From: an uncultured Bacteroidales bacterium
GTDB taxonomy: Bacteria > Bacteroidota > Bacteroidia > Bacteroidales > Paludibacteraceae
NCBI GenBank assembly: GCA_902780235.1
Contig: CACZEL010000013.1
Coordinates: 1 to 64,000, forward strand
Direction: 5' to 3'
DNA length: 64,000 nucleotides
Shown: positions 8,059 to 17,480 of the stretch, in pieces
How the letters are laid out: the number at the start of each line of letters is the position of its first letter
How positions within the stretch are numbered: the first letter of the stretch is position 1
Made by a program: the position numbers and the translations under genes
The notes under the pieces: generated by a model
Told to the model about the DNA's origin: nothing
The model's input: the letters and a program-made list of their open reading frames with translations, nothing else
Databases searched by the model: none

Positions 8059-8116
8059 ATTTCAGATTTTTGATTTGTGATCTACTGGTCGATTGGTCAA
8101 CCGGTCGACTGGTTTA
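8059..8116. repeat. Degenerate 7-8-base tandem repeat abutting a stop codon
   Basis: GATTTTT-GATTTGT is followed by five TGGTCGAT-like units of period 8 (TGGTCGAT, TGGTCAAC, CGGTCGAC, TGGTTTAC, TGG). The array runs into the stop codon of the gene at 8114-11098. With some flanking bases it fills the spacer between the small peptide gene and that gene. Confidence 0.6.
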
Positions 8117-11098
8117 CTGGATTTTTGCACCCATTACATTGTACTTCACACCGTCACGGATGATATAAAGAACGCCGTTCTCGATAACCTTTGTACATTG
8201 TACATCGTCACTTTGTACATCCTCGATAGCGGTAACGGTCTGCTCGTTCTGGAAGCCGAAGCGTGCACGTTTAGCGACATGAGCGATGGTCGAGGTCGTC
8301 TCGAAATACGCGCGCATACCTTTTATATTCGCGGTGTTGTTCGGCCATGAGAGCGTATTGTCAGCACCCAACAGGAGGATGGAATGGCTCTCCGCAGACT
8401 GCTCGTTGATCAGTTCCGGACTGAAGACACCCTTGAAGACGATAACACCGTCGATGACTGTATTGTTCGGCTCTTTGTTGATCGTCACACCGGCGATGAG
8501 CGGATTCGCTACATTATTAGCGGGTTGGATGATATACGGCACACCGGCTTCGATAGCGTCCACGAACTCAAATCCAAGGTAGAGCTCGTCGCCGTCTTTC
8601 ATATGAGCATTGCCCAACTTACCGATGGTAGTACCGGCACCGAAGATAGCCTCTACTTGCTCCGCGCTCAAATCGAACGGAACACAGAAGGTATTGTAGC
8701 AAGCATTAGTGAGCGAGCGGGTGAGATCGACTTCTACGGTCTGACCGTCGTTGGCCGTCAGGACAGCGGCATTGTCTTCGGTCTCGCTGATCGCAATACG
8801 TTTGCCATACTGCGTACCCGGGTCGATATCCGTGATATCATCCGTGAAGTAGATATAATCAATATCGAGACGTTCACCGGCGACTAGGCTATTGTCGATA
8901 TGGATCTGTGCCGCTATCTGGTTAGCAACCAAGTAGGAAGCCGGAACTGCCGTACCAGATCTGCGTTCACCGATCTTCTTCTTAAGAACGATCCAGTCTC
9001 CATCGTTATAATCACGACCGAAGGGCTTGTCGGAATCACTGTTGTTGATCTGCCAGTTAGCAGCCCCATTACTCAGATTCAAACGGAAGCGGTTGAAGTC
9101 AAACGATAAAGTAAGCGTATTACGCATACGAACTACGATATACCAATCGTCGTTGATCTCATTCGCTACCGTTGCAGCCGGTTTGAAGTCAATAGCCGTC
9201 CAGTTAGCCGGCATGGTTACAGAGAGATAGTCTGCCGCTCTACTATCACGCGAAGCGCCGTTACCATAGGACAGATTACATTCCACCAAGGTACTTGCCA
9301 ACGTAGCGGACGAAGGCATGTCGCTGTTGTCACCACGCATGAGGTAGAAACGATGCTCTACAAAAGCGGGAGTAGTGATATCTAAGACGATAGGATCTGT
9401 TTCATTGCCGTTCGGATCGGAAGCTACTACGGAGAATGTATATGTAGTCTCCGGCTGCAAGCCGCTGAAATGTTTCTCAACAGTTGTTCCTTGCGCAGCG
9501 TTAACCGCTACTTCCTGAGGCGTATCACCACTATTCTTAATAATATAACTGATGGTGTACGTTAGCGGGGTATCTTCATCCTCCGCATAAAGTTGGAGCG
9601 TAGTAGCGTTATGGGTAGTTGCGCCTGCTTTCTCCGTGACACTGAAGTTCACCGGTGCTGTAATGTCCACCATCGCAGGTTTCTCGTCCATCGTAGGATC
9701 ATCGGTCAGATATGCATAGGCGATATCGATATAATCCGATGCTGTAGAACCATTGGCATGCATTTGGAAGATTGTTCCCGTCATCGCAGCCGTAAAGTTC
9801 AGTGTTTTGGATGAAGTAGACAGTGGCAATGCCAACGTTTCCCAAGAACCGTCACAAGCTAATGGTAAGTTAGAACTAGAGATCATCCAGCATTCGCCTG
9901 CATTATTGAGACGGAGATTATAACTGGTTTGAGCCAAATTGGTACGCATCTTGATGCAGAGATACCAAGTACTCTGCTCAACGATGGACATATCGGTGGA
10001 AGCCGAGAGGTTCTGGTTAAACGAGAACCAAGTGCCATTGAGCGCATAGTGGATATAATCCACATTGCTCGTTTTGACCATGTTATTGAGTTGGAAGGAG
10101 GTTCCAACACCTTCGCGAAGATCCACCATATTCACGCCTTCAATCTCTGGAATATCACCTGCACGGAAGAAATAGAAGCGATTTTTGAAAGCAGCCAATG
10201 TTTCAATTCCGCTGATGGTAGTCTCTGCAGGATTAGAACTTGGGTCGGTTGCTACCACTTTGAATGAATAACTCGTCTCAGGAGCAAGACCGGTAACCAC
10301 TTTGACTGCATCTGCACCGGATGCGGCATTAACAGCACCGGAAACCGCTGTATAATCGGCATCACCGGCGGCTTTGTAATAGAACGTATAGCTGATGGGC
10401 GAGTTCTCGTCCGTAGCAGAAGCGGTCAGGGTAACACTCTTATCAAGAATATTGGATGCAGCAAGCGTCAATGACTCCGGTGCGTCGGTATCTCCTGCTA
10501 CGGGAGCTACGGGATCCGGAACGGTCGCATCTGCATCGATGTAAATTTGAGAGATATAGATCACTTCGCCATTAGCAGCCGACATACGGAGCATCTCAGC
10601 CGCAGGGAATGATACACCGCTGGGGTTAATCATTCCGCTTTCTCCGTAACTATTCCAGTTATCCGTTCTGCGGTCTCCGTAAGCGACCGTCACATCTGCG
10701 AAATCATCTGCGGAAATAGATGCGGCAGGTAACTCAAATGCAGCACGGGCTGCGTTCCAACCGTTCTTGCAAAGTACAATCTGCACATTGTTGGCAGATG
10801 TCGCACGCTTCAGCACTACATGGATTGCGTAATTGTCCGTCAATGTCATCGTTACGGCCTCGTTGAAAGCGAAAGAGAAGTAATTGCTTTCGCATAAGCG
10901 CCCGGGAAGTCCGGTTCCGGTGAGGGACAGAATACCGGCATCGACAGATCCTGCTGCCGGCAGAGTCACTTTGCTCGTCAAATCTTCATACCCGTAAGGT
11001 ACATCGCCGTAGATGGCGTAACCCGGGGTTTGAGCCCATAAATTGATGGACATTAGCGTGCTGAGGAGCACTGTCAAAAAGAGAAATTTGTGTTTCAT
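8114..11098 (-). CDS. Large secreted modular protein with FN3 domains and C-terminal tail
   Basis: This 994-residue protein has a signal peptide (MKHKFLFLTVLLSTLMSINLWA). A jelly-roll-like module (residues 25-190) is followed by FN3 domain 1 (about 205-305, LAPETSYSFKVVATDPSSNP). Then come the RFYFFRAGDIP module ending YAYLTDD (about 308-475), FN3 domain 2 (about 480-575) and the RFYLMRGDNSDMP module ending DYIYFTDD (about 578-760). Last are a region with the CYNTFCVPFDLS pattern common in Bacteroidales surface proteins and the tail NGVLYIIRDGVKYNVMGAKI. Codons just before the tail are a degenerate repeat (DVQSDDVQCTK). It is the first gene of the minus operon and is divergent from the AraC gene. 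Likely a surface glycan-binding or scaffold protein. Confidence 0.75.
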   Translation of the reverse strand: MKHKFLFLTVLLSTLMSINLWAQTPGYAIYGDVPYGYEDLTSKVTLPAAGSVDAGILSLTGTGLPGRLCESNYFSFAFNEAVTMTLTDNYAIHVVLKRATSANNVQIVLCKNGWNAARAAFELPAASISADDFADVTVAYGDRRTDNWNSYGESGMINPSGVSFPAAEMLRMSAANGEVIYISQIYIDADATVPDPVAPVAGDTDAPESLTLAASNILDKSVTLTASATDENSPISYTFYYKAAGDADYTAVSGAVNAASGADAVKVVTGLAPETSYSFKVVATDPSSNPAETTISGIETLAAFKNRFYFFRAGDIPEIEGVNMVDLREGVGTSFQLNNMVKTSNVDYIHYALNGTWFSFNQNLSASTDMSIVEQSTWYLCIKMRTNLAQTSYNLRLNNAGECWMISSSNLPLACDGSWETLALPLSTSSKTLNFTAAMTGTIFQMHANGSTASDYIDIAYAYLTDDPTMDEKPAMVDITAPVNFSVTEKAGATTHNATTLQLYAEDEDTPLTYTISYIIKNSGDTPQEVAVNAAQGTTVEKHFSGLQPETTYTFSVVASDPNGNETDPIVLDITTPAFVEHRFYLMRGDNSDMPSSATLASTLVECNLSYGNGASRDSRAADYLSVTMPANWTAIDFKPAATVANEINDDWYIVVRMRNTLTLSFDFNRFRLNLSNGAANWQINNSDSDKPFGRDYNDGDWIVLKKKIGERRSGTAVPASYLVANQIAAQIHIDNSLVAGERLDIDYIYFTDDITDIDPGTQYGKRIAISETEDNAAVLTANDGQTVEVDLTRSLTNACYNTFCVPFDLSAEQVEAIFGAGTTIGKLGNAHMKDGDELYLGFEFVDAIEAGVPYIIQPANNVANPLIAGVTINKEPNNTVIDGVIVFKGVFSPELINEQSAESHSILLLGADNTLSWPNNTANIKGMRAYFETTSTIAHVAKRARFGFQNEQTVTAIEDVQSDDVQCTKVIENGVLYIIRDGVKYNVMGAKIQ

Positions 11099-11158
11099 AA
11101 CGGAGTAAATTTATCAGTTATTAATATGTTGTTTCACATGCATAGTAAAAAGTCGCTG

Positions 11159-11166
11159 CAAAATTA
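11159..11166 (-). promoter_or_regulatory. -7 box (TAATTTTG) of the 11.1-2.9 kb surface operon
   Basis: On the minus strand TAATTTTG lies about 60 bases upstream of the ATG at 11098. No good TTTG is present at the ideal -33 distance, so this promoter may need an activator. The divergently placed AraC gene is an obvious candidate, by inference. Confidence 0.45.
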
Positions 11167-11249
11167 GTACAAAAATACAACATAAATATGCTTTAATTGA
11201 CTAAATACTTATCATTTTTGACACTATTTACAAAAAATGCTATTTTTTC

Positions 11250-11280
11250 TTGCATATTTCAATAAAAAGTACTACCTTTG
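11250..11280 (+). promoter_or_regulatory. Promoter of the AraC-family gene; decides its start codon
   Basis: TTG at 11250-11252, a 20-base spacer and TACCTTTG at 11273-11280 match the Bacteroidota consensus. The -7 box includes a possible TTG start at 11278, so translation must start downstream, at the ATG at 11302. Confidence 0.7.
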
Positions 11281-11301
11281 CAGCCAAAATCCGAACTACT
11301 C

Positions 11302-12183
11302 ATGAAAAAATACACCGATTTGCATTATATGCCCGTTACTCCTCGTGACGAACAATGGGGCATCATCTGCACGACAGCCGGTCATCAAACTATTTCACCG
11401 GGTGACCCTTATCCTCCGACAGAAAAACATCCCAACAACTATGTTTTCAAAAAGGCGGTAGGACGTACTTTAAACGAATATCAATTAGTGTACATTGTGG
11501 AGGGTGCAGGATGGTTTGAATCGACACATTGTGCACGAACGAGTGTACAGGCAGGTACTGTGATGATGCTTTTCCCGGGCGAATGGCACAACTACGCTCC
11601 CGACCAGAAAACGGGTTGGAAGGAATACTGGATTGGTTTTAAGGGCCGCTATATAGACGAGCGTGTAGATAACGGTTTTTTCAGTCCGGAGCATCCGTTG
11701 GTTGTCATCGGAAATGATATACAGGTGGAGGAGTTTTACTTGGAGGTATTACGTGAGGCGCAGTTTGAAAAGAAGAACTTTCAGCTATTGATTTCGAGCG
11801 TCGTTCTGCATTTATTGGGAACGATCGTATTTCGACAGAACATGACGCAATACGAGAGTACCGATATAGCCGATAAGATCGAAGCCTCCAAGCAGTTCAT
11901 GCGCAAGCATACGGGTGAGGAGTATTCTCCGGAGCGTGTGGCTCGCGAGTTGGGATTCGGCTATAGTTGGTTCCGCCGGATGTTCAAAGAGTACGTCGGT
12001 ATCTCGCCTGCGCAGTACCAATTACAATTACGCTACCTCCGAGCGCGTGATCTGCTCAAAGGTAGCGATTTGACGATAACGGAGATTGCTTATGAGTTGG
12101 GATTCAGTTCCGGCAACCAGTTCTCCACTTTCTTCAGCAAGTATTCGGGAATGTCCCCGCGTCAGTTCAGACAGCAGGAATAG
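11302..12183 (+). CDS. AraC-family transcriptional regulator
   Basis: This 293-residue regulator has an N-terminal cupin-like effector-binding domain (about 1-180, with YIVEGAGWFES and VMMLFPGEWHNYAP). A C-terminal double HTH follows (about 190-290), including YSPERVARELGFGYSWFRRMFKEYVG and ITEIAYELGFSSGNQFSTFFSKYSGMSPRQFR, as in AraC/XylS and RhaS-type activators. The ATG at 11302 is chosen because the alternative upstream start lies inside the promoter. The gene runs head-on into the GH78 rhamnosidase gene, overlapping it by 22 bases, and is divergent from the surface operon. By position it is the likely sugar-responsive regulator of the rhamnose locus, with rhamnose or an oligosaccharide as effector; this is inferred. 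Confidence 0.85.
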   Translation: MKKYTDLHYMPVTPRDEQWGIICTTAGHQTISPGDPYPPTEKHPNNYVFKKAVGRTLNEYQLVYIVEGAGWFESTHCARTSVQAGTVMMLFPGEWHNYAPDQKTGWKEYWIGFKGRYIDERVDNGFFSPEHPLVVIGNDIQVEEFYLEVLREAQFEKKNFQLLISSVVLHLLGTIVFRQNMTQYESTDIADKIEASKQFMRKHTGEEYSPERVARELGFGYSWFRRMFKEYVGISPAQYQLQLRYLRARDLLKGSDLTITEIAYELGFSSGNQFSTFFSKYSGMSPRQFRQQE

Positions 12184-14711
12184 GTTCCTGCCTTGTATTC
12201 TTTCGTTTGTCCGTTTGCTATGACGGTAGCGGTTGTGCCTTCGGGGATGGAGAACGTCCATCTGCAGGTATCGCCGTCGTAATGCCATTCGGAGCGGATG
12301 AGTCCGGCAGCAGACTGATAGTCGGCATTGACTGAACCGAGGCGTTTGTCGGGAACGGGCGCGAGGATAATATGTTTGAATCCGGGTTGTGCCGGATCGG
12401 ATTGTATACCGGCCGCAGTCTGCCATAACCATTGGCATACGCATCCGTAGGCATAATGGTTGAAACTGTTCATACCGTTGGGAGCCATTCCTTTTTCTAT
12501 CGTATAACTGTTCCATCGCTCCCAGATGGTGGTTGCTCCATTATCTACCGAATAGATCCAACTGGGATTCCGGCGCTGGAAAAGCAAGTCATAGGCGATA
12601 TCAACCATACCGTTGTCGGTAAGGGTCTGCATGAGGATCGATGTGCCGAGGAATCCCGTTTGCAGGCATTGGTTGTGCGCTTTGAAGTTTTCGCGCAGGC
12701 GTTCAATCATATTTTGTTTTGCCATACCTTCCACCAAGTTATTATGCAGCGTAAAGAGTGCGGGAGTCTGCATGGTATTGAGGATGGGTTGTTTGAACGA
12801 GCCGTCAGGCAAGAGGAAACGCTCTTGCATGTATGCTTTCGCATCTGCTGCCATACGGATATACTTGGCGGTATCCTGTCCGATCGCCCGCGCCATATCC
12901 AGCATCATACGGGCATCGATCATCCAGTACGATCCATAGAGGAAAGACCAGTACTCTGCGGCTTCAGGTCGCAAACCGTTGGCATCCCATGGTTGTCCCG
13001 TGAAGGACTCAAGGGCTTCGTAACTGAGCCAATCGCCCCATTGATAACCGCCGTTGTCTTCAAAGAGGGCATTATGGTCAAAGCGTACGGTAGCACCATG
13101 ATCGATGTACCGCTCCATGGAAGCCCAATGCTCACGGATGAGGGCGGTATCTCCGAACTGCTTATAAATCGTCCACGGCACGATGATACCGGCATCGGAC
13201 CAGCCGACACGCGCCATATCGACATGACTAGAACCATATTGACCGAAAGGCGCTACGCCCGGATACCCGCCGTTCTCTTTCTGCGTGTCTCGCAGGTCGC
13301 GTAACCATTTGCGGAAGAACGCATCGGTATTGGCGAAATAGGTACCTGTCTCACAAAATACTTGGGTATCAGCCGTCCATCCAAGGCGTTCGTTACGTTG
13401 CGGGCAGTCGGTAGGGACAGAGAGGTAGTTGGATCGTTGTCCCCAGACGGTATTTTGGATTAAGCGGTTGATGTCCTCGTTACCGGTAGTGAGTTGACCG
13501 ATCTCCAATTCGGGAGTGATAGAGGATACGGGAATAGAGCGTACGGAACGGATGCGTACCGTGCCAGTAGCGGTGATGCTCATATACCGATAGCCAAAGA
13601 AGGTACACTGCGGATGGTATGTAACCGGTTTGCTGCTCTTGGCAAAGGTATAACGCAGAGTCACACCTGTATCGGGAATACGGAGGTTGGTGCGATGAAC
13701 GGATCCTTCCGGTCCATCCATGCCGCGATGCTTGGCTCCGAGGCTGTCATTGATGAGTTCACCGGGTTCGCACGTGACGGTCACTCCTTCAGCCGCCTCA
13801 AAGACGAATTCCGGTACTGCCGCGCAGTTTTGACCGAAATCCAGCACAAGGGTCTCTTCCGGCAGAAGGGTGATGGTTTGGTTCGCAGTATAGGAACGAT
13901 CGATGATCACTTGTCCGTAATGCAAGGAGTCCGCTTGATCAATCAGATGATAAACATATGCCTGTTGAGGCGCGAGAGCCAAATCACGGCGCAGGTAAAC
14001 CTCCGCTCCGTCGGAAGGCAGGATCTCGCCTTGGAACTCATGATTGAGGACCGGCGTGGCCAGTTTGTCAGGCGTGTCATAACCCATCGGGATACGCGCG
14101 TCGTATTCCTCACCGTCAAAGATAGCAGCATGGATGACGGGTCCGGCTATGCCTGCTTTCCAATGGATGGTGTCGGTACCGAAGCATTGTACCGAACCGT
14201 CTTCATATCGGATTTGGAGCACGGCTCGGAAAGCACATTTCTGTCCGTACATGCCTTTTGTTCCTGCTGGAGTGATGATCTTATCCGCCCACCATCCCGG
14301 TGACACTTGTGCGGCAAGAACGAACTGCTTTTGGTTTTTGACCGCCGGAGTGATGTCATAGGTGAAGGAGCGTTTGGTTTTGGCATAATGCGTAAAACCG
14401 GGTTTCAGCACCTCCTTACCAACCGGGGCTTCATTCACATAAAGCTGATAGACCCCAAGGCCGGTAGTCATCCAGAGAGCCGATTGTATCGGTTTTTCTG
14501 TCATGATGGAAGCAACGAACCAATTGGCACCATCAGCAGCACGACTACCGTCATAGACCGTATCGGTGATGACCGGAGCATTGGCTACAGATATCCATTC
14601 GGACAACTCCCATGCCTCGTCGGGAAGAGCATCCGTGCGTTCGATACGCAACTCTATGCGAGAGCAAGAGAAAGCGATGAATGTCACAAGGGCTAAGAGG
14701 TATTTTTTCAT
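12162..14711 (-). CDS. Alpha-L-rhamnosidase, glycoside hydrolase family 78
   Basis: This 849-residue exported enzyme is a lipoprotein candidate (MKKYLLALVTFIAFSCSR). N-terminal beta domains include the W-x-GLGVYQLYVNE pattern at about 80-95. The (alpha/alpha)6 catalytic domain carries the GH78 signature DCPQRNERLGWTAD at 435-448, with catalytic Glu441 by family analogy, and TIWERW at 728-733 with the second Glu731. The C-terminal beta domain starts near 770. It hydrolyses terminal alpha-L-rhamnose from glycans or glycosides and thereby feeds RhaT and RhaA/B/D. It is the last gene of the long minus-strand locus, one base downstream of the GH128 gene, and overlaps the AraC gene tail to tail. 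Confidence 0.92.
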   Translation of the reverse strand: MKKYLLALVTFIAFSCSRIELRIERTDALPDEAWELSEWISVANAPVITDTVYDGSRAADGANWFVASIMTEKPIQSALWMTTGLGVYQLYVNEAPVGKEVLKPGFTHYAKTKRSFTYDITPAVKNQKQFVLAAQVSPGWWADKIITPAGTKGMYGQKCAFRAVLQIRYEDGSVQCFGTDTIHWKAGIAGPVIHAAIFDGEEYDARIPMGYDTPDKLATPVLNHEFQGEILPSDGAEVYLRRDLALAPQQAYVYHLIDQADSLHYGQVIIDRSYTANQTITLLPEETLVLDFGQNCAAVPEFVFEAAEGVTVTCEPGELINDSLGAKHRGMDGPEGSVHRTNLRIPDTGVTLRYTFAKSSKPVTYHPQCTFFGYRYMSITATGTVRIRSVRSIPVSSITPELEIGQLTTGNEDINRLIQNTVWGQRSNYLSVPTDCPQRNERLGWTADTQVFCETGTYFANTDAFFRKWLRDLRDTQKENGGYPGVAPFGQYGSSHVDMARVGWSDAGIIVPWTIYKQFGDTALIREHWASMERYIDHGATVRFDHNALFEDNGGYQWGDWLSYEALESFTGQPWDANGLRPEAAEYWSFLYGSYWMIDARMMLDMARAIGQDTAKYIRMAADAKAYMQERFLLPDGSFKQPILNTMQTPALFTLHNNLVEGMAKQNMIERLRENFKAHNQCLQTGFLGTSILMQTLTDNGMVDIAYDLLFQRRNPSWIYSVDNGATTIWERWNSYTIEKGMAPNGMNSFNHYAYGCVCQWLWQTAAGIQSDPAQPGFKHIILAPVPDKRLGSVNADYQSAAGLIRSEWHYDGDTCRWTFSIPEGTTATVIANGQTKEYKAGTYSCCLN

Positions 14712-14712
14712 A

Positions 14713-16050
14713 TTACTGGAGTTTTGTACCCATTACGTTGTATTTCACACCGTCACGGATGATGACGAGTTGGCCATCTATGATGGATTTATGATTTATG
14801 ATTTGTGATTTATGATTCTCGAGTGCTTCGGGATTGGTATCGGAAGAAGCGATGAGCCAGTTTAAGTCGCAAGATCCGGCAGTGATGCGGAACTCGACAG
14901 TCTGCTTGCCCTTCGGCAGCGTGACGGAAACCGTATGGTTTTGCCATTGCGTCCAAGCGCCCGTGGAAGGAATCTGGATGGTAGTGAGATAGGTGTCATT
15001 CGAATAGAGGTCGCACCAAGTCGTTTGCTCTCCGGCAGTACGGAGGGTGAGTTGGTACTCGCCGGCATCGGGTACATCGATCTGGTAAGCAAAGCGGCTG
15101 CCTTGTCCCGTATAGCCGACAGACAGATTCCCGTCGATATCGGTAGAAGTAACGAGTGATATATTCTCCATGGAGATATAATGTTCGGCTTCGATGCGGG
15201 TATTGGTAGCATGGAAGAAGGTAGAGTCGTAAGACGACATATTGGCATACACTTGCCCCAGCATGGTAAGTGATTGTTTGTCGGAAGCTACGAGATCCGT
15301 AATGATTCCCCCGCGGCCAAGGAACCACGCGTAGCGATAGACGTGCGGGTCGCGCTCCATCCAGTCAATCATCTTAACCATGAATGCACGTTGCTCATCG
15401 GCCGTACCGTTATCGCCCATGCCGTTCTTATCCATATTAAACTCAGTGAGCCAAACGGGTTTATGGAATTGCTCCCACAGCAGGTCGATACTGCCTTTGA
15501 CGGACTCCATGGCACCCATATAAAAATGGATCCCGATATAGTCCACACGGCAGTCGGTACAGGCAGCCAGGAAATCGCGCAACCAGTCGTATGGTGAGTT
15601 ATAGGTAGTACCTCCCTCTTCGACGCACCATCCGCACCAGTTCGGGGCGGGCGATACGAGTTTGAGGTTGTATTCATCCGCAATGGCCTCCAGCGCCGGC
15701 CAAGCTGCTGCGGCTTGCGAAGGAGTCATGTTCGCCTGATCGCGAAAGTTAGGTTCATTGAACGCAAGCAGGTATTTAACATTCGGATGAGAGGCGAGGA
15801 ATTGACGCAATTGGTTGGCGTTATAGCCGCCATTCCATGTCATAGGAACGAAGTCCACGTTTGCAGATTCAAAATCAAAGTATGTGGAGTGGCTCCAATC
15901 ATAATACCACCCGGCTCCTAAGGATAGGTTCGTAAGGGCTTGATTGGAGAATTTGGATTGATCAACTCCATATCCGCGCTTGTAGCTTTGCGTTTGTGCG
16001 CAAACCAGCAAGGGAAGAAGGACAAGAACAGAGAGCAATAAACGTTTCAT
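14713..16050 (-). CDS. GH128-type endo-beta-1,3-glucanase with CBM and C-terminal tail
   Basis: This 445-residue protein has a signal peptide (MKRLLLSVLVLLPLLVCAQ). The (beta/alpha)8 domain (about 25-275) matches Glyco_hydro_cc/GH128: RGYGVD, the acid/base motif LAFNEPNF with Glu99, and the nucleophile motif VWLTEFN with Glu203. Residues about 288-402 form a CBM6/35-like beta-sandwich (RIEAEHYISMEN, GSRFAYQIDVPDAGEYQLTLRTAG). A repeat-encoded linker (HKSQIINHKSIID) leads to the tail GQLVIIRDGVKYNVMGTKLQ. GH128 enzymes cut beta-1,3-glucan chains. It is a tandem paralogue of the next gene upstream (16054-17427) and lies two bases downstream of it. Confidence 0.82.
   Translation of the reverse strand: MKRLLLSVLVLLPLLVCAQTQSYKRGYGVDQSKFSNQALTNLSLGAGWYYDWSHSTYFDFESANVDFVPMTWNGGYNANQLRQFLASHPNVKYLLAFNEPNFRDQANMTPSQAAAAWPALEAIADEYNLKLVSPAPNWCGWCVEEGGTTYNSPYDWLRDFLAACTDCRVDYIGIHFYMGAMESVKGSIDLLWEQFHKPVWLTEFNMDKNGMGDNGTADEQRAFMVKMIDWMERDPHVYRYAWFLGRGGIITDLVASDKQSLTMLGQVYANMSSYDSTFFHATNTRIEAEHYISMENISLVTSTDIDGNLSVGYTGQGSRFAYQIDVPDAGEYQLTLRTAGEQTTWCDLYSNDTYLTTIQIPSTGAWTQWQNHTVSVTLPKGKQTVEFRITAGSCDLNWLIASSDTNPEALENHKSQIINHKSIIDGQLVIIRDGVKYNVMGTKLQ
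14780..14818. repeat. Heptamer repeat ATGATTT in coding sequence
   Basis: Units read GGATTT, ATGATTT, ATGATTT, GTGATTT, ATGATTC. They encode the linker between the CBM and the C-terminal tail of the GH128 protein, so the array marks a domain junction. Confidence 0.7.
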
Positions 16051-16053
16051 ATA

Positions 16054-17427
16054 TTAATACAATTTGGTTCCGATAGTATTATATGTACCCGTCGGGGTAG
16101 TGATGAAGAGTTGGCCGTCAACGATGGATTTACGATTGGATGATTGACGATTGACGATTTGGTCGATAGAGGTCGGTTGTCCGATGCTGAGCCATTCGTA
16201 ATAATAGAGACGCGCTTTGGACAGGAGTTTGATTCGATGCTGTCCGGCCGTCAGGTTCACGGGGAAAGACTGAGTTTGCCAATGATCAAAATCCTCCGTG
16301 GAAGTAGCTGTCGGTTGAAGTGTAGCAACGAGCACATCGTCCTCATAGACTTCGATCTTAGAACCGGATTTGCATGCTATATGCATACACAGATCGTATT
16401 GTCCGGCAGCAGGTATATCCACGAGGTACTCCGCCCATGACCCTGTGGACATATCCTTGAGCATGAGGGTATTCGTATCATCCGTGGAAGGAAGGATCGT
16501 GAGGGATTTCCCGTTTTGATAATGGGCAGCGGGAATTTTCTCATTGACAGGGTGGTAGTACGTAGAGTCAAAAGAAGACATGCCGACATACACTTTGCCC
16601 AGATCGGAAAGGATTCCTTCCCCGACATCGAGCAGGTTGATTTGCCAAACGCTGCTATAGGTCATGAACCATGCATAGCGGAAAACATGCGGATGCTTCT
16701 CCAGCATCTCAAGTTCGGTAGTAAGGAACTTGATATGGTCTTCGGGAGTGGAAGATCCGCCGGCATTGCGGTTAAACTCGGTAAGCCAAATCGGCCGATG
16801 GTATTTATTCCAGAACTGATCGATGACTCCTTCCAAAGCTCCCGCCGGCATGTAGAGGTGGATCGCGATATGATCTACCCGGCAGTTAGGGCAATAGGAG
16901 AAGAACGTATCATACCAATCATAGGGATCGGTATATTCGTGGTTATCATCCTCATCGCGCACAGAACCTCCCGGAGGGCCGAAATTCAGCGCCGGTCCGA
17001 CGAGTGTAAGATTGAACTCATCGGCGATTTGCTCCAGATACGGCCATTGCGATGCCGCATACTTGGGTGTCATGCGGGATTGAGAGGTGAAGTTAGGTTC
17101 ATTGAACCCGAGGATGTACTTGATGGACGGATGCTGCTGCAGATAAGCGCGAATACGATTGCGCCCGTTTTCATTATCCAGTCCTCCTCCCCATACCATC
17201 GGGATATACTCCATGTTAAGGCTTTCCCAATCATTGGCGATCAGGGCGGGCGCAGATGAACTCCAGTTATAGAACCAACTCATACCCGGAGCGAGTACCT
17301 CGTAGTTGGCGCGATAGCCCATGTTATTGGTACCGGCACCTCTTTTCTCACTGCGCGGTTGTGCGGCAAAAACAGTCGCGACCATGCACAGCGCGCAGAG
17401 GATGAATGAAATTCGTTTTGTATTCAT
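16054..17427 (-). CDS. GH128-type endo-beta-1,3-glucanase with CBM and C-terminal tail
   Basis: This 457-residue protein has a signal peptide (MNTKRISFILCALCMVATVFA). The catalytic barrel has KRGAGTN, acid/base GFNEPNF with Glu110 and nucleophile IWLTEFN with Glu217. A CBM6-like domain at about 310-415 follows (SWAEYLVDIPAAGQYDLCMHI). A repeat-encoded linker (DQIVNRQSSNRKS) leads to the tail VDGQLFITTPTGTYNTIGTKLY. It shares architecture with its neighbour but differs in loops (for example NFGPPGGSVRDEDDNHEY), which suggests different chain-length or branch preferences. It acts outside the cytoplasm on beta-1,3-glucan or a rhamnose-bearing beta-glucan. The locus context supports the latter only weakly. 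Confidence 0.82.
   Translation of the reverse strand: MNTKRISFILCALCMVATVFAAQPRSEKRGAGTNNMGYRANYEVLAPGMSWFYNWSSSAPALIANDWESLNMEYIPMVWGGGLDNENGRNRIRAYLQQHPSIKYILGFNEPNFTSQSRMTPKYAASQWPYLEQIADEFNLTLVGPALNFGPPGGSVRDEDDNHEYTDPYDWYDTFFSYCPNCRVDHIAIHLYMPAGALEGVIDQFWNKYHRPIWLTEFNRNAGGSSTPEDHIKFLTTELEMLEKHPHVFRYAWFMTYSSVWQINLLDVGEGILSDLGKVYVGMSSFDSTYYHPVNEKIPAAHYQNGKSLTILPSTDDTNTLMLKDMSTGSWAEYLVDIPAAGQYDLCMHIACKSGSKIEVYEDDVLVATLQPTATSTEDFDHWQTQSFPVNLTAGQHRIKLLSKARLYYYEWLSIGQPTSIDQIVNRQSSNRKSIVDGQLFITTPTGTYNTIGTKLY
16121..16160. repeat. Heptamer repeat ACGATTG in coding sequence
   Basis: Units ACGATGG, ACGATTG, GATGATTG, ACGATTG and ACGATTT encode the linker before the C-terminal tail of the 16054-17427 protein. 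The placement is the same as in the neighbouring GH128 gene, but the unit differs. Confidence 0.65.
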
Positions 17428-17448
17428 TGTTGTTTCAATTTGAGTAAG

Positions 17449-17473
17449 TATAGGCGGTAATCAGCCGCCTATA
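17449..17473. other. Intra-operon hairpin
   Basis: A perfect nine-base stem, TATAGGCGG/CCGCCTATA, with a seven-base loop lies between the 17481-18203 gene and the GH128 pair. No T-run follows in the minus direction. It is more likely an RNA-stability or partial-attenuation element than a terminator. Confidence 0.55.
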
Positions 17474-17480
17474 CCTGATA

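Noticed and set aside
11278-11301. TTG start for the AraC gene
   Set aside because: The TTG overlaps the promoter -7 box TACCTTTG, so it lies upstream of the transcription start.
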